Assembly (NCBI GenBank): GCA_963556145.1
Contig: OY744472.1
Location: 5,146,001 to 5,210,000, forward strand
Origin: Hygrocybe punicea
Taxonomy: Eukaryota; Basidiomycota; Agaricomycetes; Agaricales; Hygrophoraceae
DNA length: 64,000 nucleotides
Direction: 5' to 3'
Both the position numbers and the translations under genes were made by a program. The notes under the pieces were generated by a model. The model was given only the letters and a program-made list of their open reading frames with translations. It was not told the DNA's origin and ran no database searches. Positions 55,176-64,000 of the stretch are shown here, in pieces; the first letter of the stretch is position 1; the number at the start of each line of letters is the position of its first letter.

Positions 55176-55919
55176 ATGGCGGCTCTGTTCGACTTGCAGA
55201 CAGGCTTGATAGATGTTGTTGCTCAAAGCCCGAAGTTCTTCAATCTTCTCGACGCCTTCAAAGCGTATCGAGAGGTCATCAGGACGGAATGGGGAAGAAA
55301 CCTTACTTTTCTCCAGCAGAGCGAAGGGTACACCGACGACTACCTGTCTCTTTGCAAGTTCGTACTCCATGAACCCGAGCAAGACTGCTTGGAATTTGCA
55401 AGAAATATATTGCAAGTTGCAAAGAATATCGCCGGCCAAGTTCTCCGAGCTAAATCCACTCACGACAATCTGTACTACAGGTTGCAGAGGCAACGAACTC
55501 CGCTTGTATCCGCACTTTCGGGTGTCCAACATTCCTTTATTGCACGTACCGGCGGAGCACTCCGCTTGAATGGTCACGATGCCCTTGCGCAATCCTATAG
55601 TGCTCTTCGCGATACAAGGACGGCTCTAGGTGACATGGATGTGTTTTGGAAAGATCACGTCCTCCAATTGACTTCGATCACGTCCGAGTCCGCGCAGTCA
55701 TTTTCCTTGACAAGGGAAAAGTTGAGGCAGTCGGCTGATACGTGGAACCACTATAAGCCGGTGCTCACACAAGCCGTCATGTCTATTGCCTTATCGTATG
55801 ACGCAGTCGGTGTCGACGCAAAAGGCATGCTTCTTTCATCGGCACCAATTTCGGCACTCCAATCGCCGGATACTCAAGGGGGAGAACGAGGCAATAATCA
55901 AAGTAAACGCCTTTCTTAA
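55176..55919 (+). CDS. Helix-rich family member 3 (or second domain of member 2)
   Basis: An intronless 247-residue frame beginning MAALFDLQTGLIDVV. It aligns with members 1 and 2 by eye: YLSLCKFVLHEPEQDCLEFA with LCRFLRDGISTDLIREF, LQVAKNIAG with LEIATNAHK, and GDMDVFWKDHV with the MDVFSNWWF block; near its end SADTWNHYKPVL matches the HWEEVKVKY segment. The frame is open back to the acceptor-like TCTCTAG at 55118, giving GSPDLQHAVEILADGIQSC before the Met, so it could be an exon spliced to 55017. It lacks the coiled-coil tail. Mostly helical; no signal peptide. Function unknown. Confidence 0.6.
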   Translation: MAALFDLQTGLIDVVAQSPKFFNLLDAFKAYREVIRTEWGRNLTFLQQSEGYTDDYLSLCKFVLHEPEQDCLEFARNILQVAKNIAGQVLRAKSTHDNLYYRLQRQRTPLVSALSGVQHSFIARTGGALRLNGHDALAQSYSALRDTRTALGDMDVFWKDHVLQLTSITSESAQSFSLTREKLRQSADTWNHYKPVLTQAVMSIALSYDAVGVDAKGMLLSSAPISALQSPDTQGGERGNNQSKRLS

Positions 55920-56666
55920 CCTCATCAGAATGTCTTTCAAGCTCAACTCTTTACATTTAGTAGCGATTATGGAAGAAACGCAATGGTTTCCCAATGCTCC
56001 ATAACTGATGTGCGTAGAGCCCAAGATTGCGATAATGTCTTGAACAGTTATCTAACTTCGATGCAGAAACCGCTGATCCCGTTCTGCAATGGGACTCCGA
56101 GGACCGCATCATTCCACGCTTCTGATTATTGTCGTCTTTGGCTACACACTCGCCCACCCTATGTCTGCGATTGATTGTTGACCGTGACAAGACTAATTCG
56201 GCCTTCGATAATTCCTTTTTTCCACCTCTTACTGCGATGAATACATATCCAATTATTCCAATTGCGGAGAATTTTTTTATTAGTCAGACATCCATTTTTG
56301 ATGTCTCAGATCGAGTTTAAAAAATAATTTTACCCAAGTCTAATAGACGAGAGTGCGTGCTGCCATCGCCTCATGCGTCCCACCTGCGTAGCTTCGCCGT
56401 ATCCCCTTTTATGGGCGTAATCCTAACTCACAGGCGTCCTACCTCTGGGTGAACCCAGAATTACATCGAGAAACAGCCTGGGGTTGTCTCACCCTCTTGT
56501 TTCCTCACTGCATTGGTTCACGCAGGTAGCGTACTCCTTCACCCTCTATTCTATATTCTTTACTACCACACTGGCTCACGGAAAGTACAGATTTTGAGTC
56601 AAGTTGTTTGGAGAATAAAGCTACGTAGATAACTACTGTACCAATTCGGTCAATTCACCGGTAGGT
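55920..56666. other. No gene recognised
   Basis: 3' flank of the gene cluster, then mixed DNA. No supported coding frame. Confidence 0.45.
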
Positions 56667-56678
56667 GTGACACGTGAC

Positions 56679-59163
56679 GCTGCCGGTGAATTGGCCAATT
56701 CACCCACCTGACCTTCCCACACTACAAGCCTTATAATAGTGGTTGAACACGTGTCTCAACCACTATTATAAGGCTCTCAAGTCTTAAAACCGCCAATCCA
56801 GCCATAAATCAGTCTCCACCCTAGCCTCTGTATATAAGTCTTATTAGTAGTTATTAGTAGCGTATACTAGTAATGTAGTAGTGTCCTAAATACGGTAATA
56901 ACCCGTTCGGGAACGTCAGGTCCGGTCAGGAACAAGGGCGCTGATGGGCTCGGGCTTTCCCGTCACCGTTGCCATGGCCCCGCCCATCACTCACAGGCAT
57001 ACGCGCTCGTCGTCGTCGTCGTTGAGCACAACTATTTCACTCTCCTGCCGTCTTTTCTTGCGGGATTTTTGACACATCATAGATATATTGTTCTACATGC
57101 TGTATATATACTAATATACATGGAAATACCCAAAATAAAAGAGATATAAAAGAAATAATAAAAAATGATACATGGGGCGCCGCCGACGAACGGGTGGGTA
57201 CTCACCTTCGCGGAGGCGCTGGATGTGGTCTAAACTTGGTGGTGAAGGGTGCTGTATGGTGGGTGAAGGGAGGGAGGGATGCTGAGGGCCGGGGAAGGGT
57301 GCATGGAGAGGGGGGTGGCGATGGGTGGTGAGGAAAGGTCTGGGAAGCGAGGCGGTTGGGGGAAACGGAGAGGGAATGGATGGGGGAGGGCTCCCGGCCC
57401 CAAACGAGCGGTGGGAAGCGGTAAGTACGTGGGGGAAAAGCAGGAGGGGGATGGGTACTCACCTGTACCATTAAGGCCCCCCACGGCCCCCTTTGCATTC
57501 CATCATCGATAAAAACAATGGGGACGTCATCTACGACATCCCCGTGGTCCCCGTAGTGGGTTTCGCGATCCAGATCGCCGCCGCCGTCAAGTCGCGCGAG
57601 GATGGCCGCACCACCGGTTGCGGTGGCGATATCTCGACGCCGCCGCTGCCGTTGACCACACCATCGCCAGTGGCGACTCTCCCATCGCCCTCGTCGTCTT
57701 CGTCGCTGTGCGCCAAGCCCGCCGCCGCTAGTTTTGATGTTCGAGACCGTTGGTTGAAAAGGTCGGGCATGCTCCTGAGCGGCTTTGAGGATGTCCGGGG
57801 AGGCGTACTCGGTGCGAATCGTCGCCGTCGTCCTCGTAGTCCTCGTTCCCGTACTTGTTGAGGTGGTGGGGAGCAGGAGTGTGGCAAATGGGGGTGGTGA
57901 TGGTGGTGGAAGGTTGAAAGCCATGTGATCACACACTTGCCTTTTGCTACCACCAACTCGTCTCCCAACTCGCCTCCCGCCACGCTCCCACTACCCACCA
58001 CCTCAACAACGACGGAAACGAGGAGGAGGACGACAACGGCGATGATTCGCACCGAGACCACCACCCCGGACATCCTCAAAGCTGTGCAGGAGCGCGCCCG
58101 ACCTTTTCAACCAACGGTCTCGAACATCGAAACTAGTGGCGGCAGGCTTGGCGCACAGCAACGAAGACGACGAGGGCGATGTGGAGAGTCGCCCACGACG
58201 AAGGCGGTGTTGTCGAGATATTACCACCACAACCGTCGGTGCCACCACCCTCGCGCAACTCAATGGCGCGATCAATCTGGACCGCGACAACGACGGCAGG
58301 GACCCTGGGGACGTCGTAGATGACGTCTCCATTGGATTTATCCATGGTGAATCGTGGGGAGGGCCGTGGGGGGCCCCAAGGGCATAGGTGAGTACCCACC
58401 TCCCTCCTGCTTTTTCCTCATGTACTCACCCCTTCCTGCCACTCGTTTGGGGCCGGGAGCCCTCCCCCATCCATTCCCTCTCCGTTTCCCCCATCCGCCT
58501 CGCTTCCCGGCCCCTTCCTCGCCACCCATTGCCACCCCCCTCTCCATGCACCCTTCCCCGGCCCCCAGCGTCCCTCCCTCCCTTCACCCACCATACAGCA
58601 CCCTTCACCACCAAGTTTAGACCACATCCGGCGCCTCCGCGAAGGTGAGTACCCACCCGTTCGTCGGCGGCGCCCCATGTATCATTTTTTATTATTTCTT
58701 TTATATCTCTTTTATTTCGGGTATTTCCATGTATATTAGTATATATACAGCATGTAGAACAATATATCTATGATGTGTCAAAAATCCCGCAAGAAAAGAT
58801 GGCAGGAGAGTGAAATAGTCGTGCTCAACGTCGACGACGACGAGCGCGCGTGCCAGTGAGTGATGGGCGGGGCCATGGCAACGGTGACGGGAAAGTCCGA
58901 GCCCATCAGCGCCCTTGTTCCTGACTGGACCTGACGTTCCCGAACGGGTTATTACCGTATTTAGGACACTACTACATTACTAGTATACGCTACTAATAAC
59001 TACTAATAAGACTTATATACTGAAGCTAGGATGGAGACTGATTTATGGCTGGATCGGCGGTTTTAAGACTTGAGAGCCTTATAATAGTGGTTGAGACACA
59101 TGTTCAACCACTATTATAAGGCTTGTAGTGTGGGAAGGTCAGGTGAATTCACCATAAGTGGAG
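56679..59163. mobile_element. 2.5-kb foldback element (near-complete palindrome)
   Basis: The two halves, meeting near 57920, are inverted copies over about 1.2 kb each. For example 57177-57240 (GGGCGCCGCCGACGAACGGG) matches the complement of 58613-58680, and 56940-57120 the complement of 58720-58920. Subterminal blocks carry their own small palindrome, GCCTTATAATAGTGGTTGA with its complement (56740-56780, 59070-59130). A 12-bp direct repeat GTGACACGTGAC flanks it (56667-56678, 59164-59175). Very long TIRs with a 9-12-bp duplication suggest a MULE-type foldback, but no transposase is present. Open frames on both strands of the arms mirror each other and are probably noncoding. Confidence 0.75.
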
Positions 59164-59170
59164 GTGACAC

Positions 59171-60247
59171 GTGACATCGCTCAAATTTGAGATCCCTCAG
59201 GGTATCCTTATCCTTGACACATATTTGCCAAGCCCCAATCTCTCCATGTATTCACTTCTCACATTCAAAATCCCCCAGGCTACACAAACAGCCACTAATG
59301 ACACCTATATTACCAACAAACCCCCTGATGCCACCATTAATGACATTAAACACCTTCTTTCCATCCCCACACCTACTCCTGCCCTGATCCGGGATTTGAT
59401 TCAATGTATACGGTCCACGTCCTCACCAACAGCTCAGTCGATAGTCTGCCCACAGGTTAAATCAGCATGGTATCAGCTATTTCCACTGTGGATCATCACG
59501 TACTGGCTTGCTATCAATCATGTACAAGTCAACCAACGTGCCTGGTTGCTCGCTGATCAAAATCTCCAGTTGTTACGCCGAGGAGCTATGCCAATCAGGG
59601 AGGCCATCAACAAGACATATAAAGCCCTATCACATTTACCATGGTCGGGATCAGTTCAGGGTTTCACAGAGAAAGAGGATAAGATTCACTTGCATAAATA
59701 TGCAACAGCAGCATGGTTTACCACCACAAATGAAGCACAGATGCTTGATCTTTTATGGCAAGATCTTGTCGAAAACCAAAAAGGTGTCGTGATTGCAACT
59801 GCGGAATTTATCCACGGTCTATTCCAAGCATCGTCTGAAGGCAAAAGCCTTCGCAAGGGATTAATACATCTCACGGGACAGTCACTATCATCAGGATGTC
59901 AAACGTACCTCGGAGCCATAGTGAATTCACATGAGAGTCACTGGGTTGCCATCATTTTGGATTTTCACACCCATACTGTCTGGCATGGTGATTCCTTGGG
60001 TTGGAAGATGGAGTCAAAGCTTAAAGACGCGCTAGAATGGTGGACATTCATGTACACATCAGTCCAATTCACCCACAATCATCTACCAATCACACGTCAA
60101 CTTGATACTTTCTCATGCGGACTCCTTGCATGGAATGCCCTATGCCATTTCTTCTTTCCAGAACTCTACCCATTGATAAAGTCTGCCAACATTGTGTTAG
60201 AACGACTCCACGTGCTGCTTCGCATCTGTGAAAAACAGGCTAGTTAG
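59171..60247 (+). CDS. Ulp1-like (C48-type) cysteine protease
   Basis: A 358-codon frame whose last third fits the SUMO/ubiquitin-like protease fold: His257 in SHWVAIILDF, Asp274 in WHGDSLGW, then Cys316 in DTFSCGLLAWNAL. A Gln of the oxyanion hole is likely in LPITRQLDTFSCG. Many fungal and plant DNA transposons (KDZ, MULE) carry such proteases, and the neighbouring foldback makes a transposon origin likely, though a host gene is possible. No ATG lies at the start of the frame; the first ATG is 59246, and the 12-bp repeat of the foldback touches the 5' edge, so a 5' exon may be missing. No stops interrupt it. Confidence 0.7.
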   Translation: MTSLKFEIPQGILILDTYLPSPNLSMYSLLTFKIPQATQTATNDTYITNKPPDATINDIKHLLSIPTPTPALIRDLIQCIRSTSSPTAQSIVCPQVKSAWYQLFPLWIITYWLAINHVQVNQRAWLLADQNLQLLRRGAMPIREAINKTYKALSHLPWSGSVQGFTEKEDKIHLHKYATAAWFTTTNEAQMLDLLWQDLVENQKGVVIATAEFIHGLFQASSEGKSLRKGLIHLTGQSLSSGCQTYLGAIVNSHESHWVAIILDFHTHTVWHGDSLGWKMESKLKDALEWWTFMYTSVQFTHNHLPITRQLDTFSCGLLAWNALCHFFFPELYPLIKSANIVLERLHVLLRICEKQAS

Positions 60248-60999
60248 CTCATTTACCATCAGATCACCTCACTCACAATTATTGCCGTTTTCAGAAAGGT
60301 TGTCACATCACACGTAACATGCGAATTTTGTCACTCTGGCACACGAAACATCGGTGAGCCGTTTCTCATCCAATTCTCAACATTTCCATCTAATTCTTTC
60401 TGTTCTGTCATCCCCTCATCCCTCACCAGGTGCACAACCAACTTTCAGGCCCCATTTCTCAAGTATGGGCACGATCAAAATTTGGGCCTTGTCACCCTCT
60501 CGGAGAACATTTCTGGTGTATCGCAGGGAGATACCAAGCTGGAATTGGGCCAAAATAACCCAGGTATGTCCTGCCCAGATGCCCATGTAGTTTTTGTGCT
60601 GAATCACTTGAATTTTCACCATAGGAAAACCCAGATGTCACCCAACGCCACCCTGACACTGTGAGCGTATCTGCATTACCTAGTGGAGAGATGTTGTCCA
60701 GGAACTATATGGAACCTTTCATGGTATGTCTACCCCAGGTGCATGCATCGCCATAAGCTGACCATACTCAGTACTCGGCTTTACAGGCGGCTTGGAACCT
60801 CTGTACTATACTATCTACCTCCAGCCATTTTTCTCGACATCTATCTGTTCGGTTTGTGCACGGCTAGTCTATTATTTGTATATGACACCTGTATGATGTA
60901 GTTTTTACCTGAATAATGATCCCTTCGCTGTTGAACTCGACACTGCCATATTAGGTATCCAAAGCCAACGTTGATCTTCTGAAACGACTCCGAATCACT
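60248..60999. other. No gene recognised
   Basis: Short frames only. The left end of the Tc1/mariner element should lie here, but I could not find a TIR pair. Confidence 0.4.
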
Positions 61000-62190
61000 A
61001 TGCCGCGAGGCAAACGAATCTCTGAAGACCTACGCTGGGCAATTGTTCAGATGGCACCATGTGAAGATCTCGACAAAATCGCCACTTACACTGGCATAAG
61101 CCGACGACAAGTCCTCAGGATTCTGGCTCAACATCGCTCAACTGGCCAAGTTTCTAAGCCATTGGTGGACCAGTGGCTGATCGGAAGGCGTCGTCATTTG
61201 ACCTCTGAGGAGGTTTCAGTATGTCATCACTTGAGATCGTTGATGCATTGACCAAAATTCCCATCAGTTCCTCCAAGGTTGTATTGATGATAACTGTAAC
61301 GCGTACCTCGAAGAACTTCACGACCAGCTCCAGCTGAGCACCCAGAAATCAGTATCCTTATCCACGATATGGAGAGCCTTGCACCATAGTGGGCATACTA
61401 TGAAAAAGGTCGGTTTCCTTTGTTTTTAGCTATTCTAACTGACAATTTTGATAATTCTACACAGCTGACGAAGGTAGCTATTGAGAGGAGCGCTCTGCTG
61501 CATGCCGAATATATACAAAGGGTTGGCCTTCAGTATCAAGCCAAGCAGCTAGTATTTGTAGACGAGAGTGCCTGTGATCGGCGCACAATGTACCAGGGCC
61601 ACGCTTGGGCGATTCGGGGCCAGCGTGCTGTCAGAAAAGCCTTTTTCATTCGGGGCAAATGGTATTTTGTTTCTTTATCTGTTCAAGATCAGTAACTGAT
61701 ACCAGTGATTCAAGATATTCCATACTTCCTGCCATTTCCCTCAATGGGATATTGACCGTGAAGATTGTCGAAGGGTCATTCAACACGTCTCGCTTTGCCA
61801 AATTCATCAAAGAGCTGCTTGAGCAGATGAATCCTTTTCCCAAAGTCAACTCCGTCATTGTAATGGATAACTGCCGCATCCACAAGTCCAATCTAATTGC
61901 TGAAATGATTGAGGAAAGGTATGTCATTGATCCTGCTTCCTTGCAGGTACTCATTGGATTATAGAGGTATGTGAATTGAATTTCTCCCCCCATACTCACC
62001 AGATTTCAACCCGATTGAACTGGCGTTCTTGGCAATCAAGTCCGACATCAGGCGGAAGGGCAACATAGTGCGTGCAGCGATGGAAACACCTGACCAGCAG
62101 GCTGAGGTCTTTTGCCAACTGTGGGAATCGGTGCACACATTGACAGCAGACGACGTGGAGGCTTTCTATCATCACTGTGGATATTTGTAG
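61000..62190 (+). pseudogene. Tc1/mariner transposase, four introns, one in-frame stop
   Basis: It starts MPRGKRISEDLRWAIVQMAP with a helix-turn-helix (DKIATYTGISRRQVLRIL). Four introns give one protein: 61219-61267, 61409-61464, 61662-61705 and 61919-61964. The catalytic DDE set is complete: Asp in VFVDESACDRRT, Asp in VIVMDNCRIHKSN, Glu in YSPDFNPIELAF. The C-terminus is EAFYHHCGYL at 62190. The only lesion is TGA 61972-61974 in the segment after intron 4, at a position where CGA (Arg) fits, so one CpG transition may have silenced an otherwise intact gene. Known role: cut-and-paste at TA. It belongs to the fungal Tc1-like group with multiple introns. Confidence 0.85.
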
Positions 62191-62440
62191 CTACATCTGG
62201 CAAGGCTGATGTAGGAATATTTTGTTGTACTCTGTAATTGTGCAATTATCAATGTCTTTGCTTTGACATCTGTTGAGGGACTTCATTGCTTTGTAACCTT
62301 TGTGGAGGGGTTGAGACTTTCATCAACAAATCCTTGCTTTGTTTGTGTAAAATTGTACATTGATAAGGATTATTCAATATGGCTGCCTGTGGAGCTGGAC
62401 CCTAGTTTGCTTGTTGAGGGGAGGAGCCAGGCACAAGTAT
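62191..62440. other. Flank of the Tc1/mariner gene
   Basis: No coding frame. The right TIR is expected here but was not identified. Confidence 0.3.
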
Positions 62441-62850
62441 CAAAGGGCATCACTACCATTCATATTCAGGGAAGATGAGTTGGCACCAAGGCCTACCAGC
62501 AATACAACAACCGGCTCATCAATGGGAGTTAGTATTGCCTGCTTTGAGTGAAGTAATGGTCTACAATCACCATACAGGATTGTCAAAGGGCATCACCGCC
62601 ATTGAGATAAAAGGAGTTGGCACCAAGGCTTACCAACAATACAACAACCGGCTCATGAATGGGAGTTAGTATTGCCTGCTTTGAGTGAAGTAATGGTCTA
62701 CGATCGCCATACAGGATCATCAAAGGGCATCACTGCCCGTCATAGGAAAGGAGTTGGCACCAAGGCTTACCAACAATACAACAACCAGCTCATCAATTGC
62801 AGTTAGTATTGCCTGCTTTGAGTCAAGCAATGGACCACGATGATATCTTT
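62441..62850 (+). repeat. 140-bp tandem repeat, three units
   Basis: Units start with CAAAGGGCATCAC at 62441, 62584 and 62721 (periods of 143 and 137 bp). Each contains GAGTTGGCACCAAGGC, AATACAACAACC(G/A)GCTCAT and TATTGCCTGCTTTGAGT. Noncoding. Confidence 0.85.
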
Positions 62851-64000
62851 GCTCTCTTTCATTGGCCTGGCTACTTTTCCACCTTGCATCATTTTATGTT
62901 TTGCCTGGTCTTCCTCTCTTCACTTGGCAGTCAGCTAATTGCCTCTGCTTTCGACTTATGACTTTACCAATTTTCATATTCAACCGACACACACTGTCCC
63001 ATCTACATTGAAATTTCATCCACCCTGCTCATCTCAGTGCAACTCAGTCTCTCATCAGTCATGTTGCACCACCCCCTGCTGCTGTAGTCACCAATCATGA
63101 AACCCCAGCCCCTTGGTCCATTTCTATGTGTCCTTCATTTATATCCTATTTTAATCCTGCTCTTAAATAAAGGAATTGAGACAAGGTGCTAGGCACAAAA
63201 ATGACAGGGGAACACCCAATCCTGCTGCTGACCTTGATCAAGATGGTGGTTCGCCCCTCCAAACCTGTTTACTTCCTGTATCACTCATTGCCAGGATGGC
63301 AAGATCCACACCACTAGCAATGCACCTGCAGTGGTGTAAATGTTCCTCAATTGGTTTTTGTTGTAATACCTGCTTTCCCTCTACTCAGTCAGCCAGACTT
63401 GACTAAGATCACCATTCAGTTACAGTGAGGTTGTGGGTGATCATGGCCCATCATCTCACGCATGGACCCCTCGTCACGTCACAAACACAAATGGCCAACA
63501 GCTAATAACTTGAGGTAGCTGTAGCTGGTAGCTGGTCATCAGCCTTAGCTTAGCCAGACCTGGGCTAAGCTAAAACAGGCTAGGCTACTGGCTACTAGCC
63601 TTAGCTGTGGTAATACTAGAGCTGGATGTATTATTCCAGGTACTTTGTAATTCAAGGGACCCATCATTGATGCCAACTTGTAAGGCTCCAGGTAAGAATT
63701 CCCCACCCAGGTCAGTGACATCAACACAGTAGTTGTGTTCAAATTGTTTGTCCAATAATCCATAGGTCTTAACATATTGATGCTCTATGAACACTCCATC
63801 CATTCCATCCTCACCATACATAAGGCAAGCTGCCCCATGATTGCCAATATATATTTAATTTTCAATGATCCCAACTTTCTGCATTCTGAGCAACCACACA
63901 GCAACACTATATTGATAACTACAAGTCTGTTGAAGACATTGTAGGACTATCTACACACAAGAAAATGTTTCACTACTGCCCATTATTTCCTGTTGGCCCT
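62851..64000. other. No gene recognised
   Basis: Mixed DNA. A TAGCTGTAGCTGGTAGCTGG / GCTAAGCTAA low-complexity stretch lies at 63510-63610. No supported coding frame or recognised element. Confidence 0.45.

Noticed and set aside
57202..58678. Several frames of 80-244 codons on both strands
   Set aside because: They occur as mirror images in the two arms of the foldback palindrome, and are GC-rich and low in complexity. No conserved domain.
1..64000. tRNA, rRNA or CRISPR features
   Set aside because: No cloverleaf, rRNA core or regular spaced-repeat array was recognised by reading. A covariance-model scan was not possible here.

Overview
The window looks like nuclear DNA of a basidiomycete fungus, most likely an Agaricomycete. 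The evidence is the very short introns (about 44-63 bp, with GT...CTRAY...AG signals) and the transposable-element families: a Tad-like LINE, a Ty3 chromovirus, a DIRS-type tyrosine-recombinase retroelement, Tc1/mariner and hAT elements. No rRNA, tRNA or CRISPR was seen. Most of the 64 kb is transposable-element sequence, much of it inactivated, so this reads as a heterochromatic or accessory region.

Layout. 1-2.8 kb holds a TIR element with a dead DDE transposase. 3.2-3.8 kb is a solo Ty3-type LTR. 4.4-7.5 kb is part of a hAT-like element broken by a miniature LTR element (TRIM). 7.5-9.8 kb is a broken multi-copy fungal gene of unknown function. 11-17.4 kb holds a hAT MITE and two decayed Ty3 elements. 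17.4-28.4 kb is almost entirely repeats: palindromic MITEs, triplet-rich elements that carry intron-like sequences, minisatellites, and a CCCATGGG satellite. 28.7-30 kb is a hAT element full of CAG triplets.

30.06-50.85 kb is one five-level nest. A DIRS-type element is split by a TRIM. The TRIM is split by a LINE, the LINE by a Ty3 chromovirus, and the 5' LTR of the chromovirus by a hAT element. Most junctions carry a target-site duplication, and removing the inserts restores reading frames. The chromovirus Pol ends in integrase, a chromodomain and then an apparent ASCH/PUA-like domain.

51.3-55.9 kb is the only cluster that looks like resident host genes. It holds three tandem, related, helix-rich proteins, one of which splices cleanly into an intact six-exon gene. 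56.7-59.2 kb is a 2.5-kb foldback (palindromic) element. It is followed by a Ulp1-like cysteine protease gene, a nearly intact Tc1/mariner transposase with four introns, and a 140-bp tandem repeat.

A theme links the window. Damage to the elements is dominated by C-to-T changes at CpG. All 12 differences between the two chromovirus LTRs lie at CpG-derived positions. Catalytic aspartates in the LINE endonuclease, LINE RT, DIRS RT and Ty3 integrase all read Asn where a CpG-to-CpA change would explain it. This points to methylation-driven decay, or a CpG-targeted mutator, acting on repeats.
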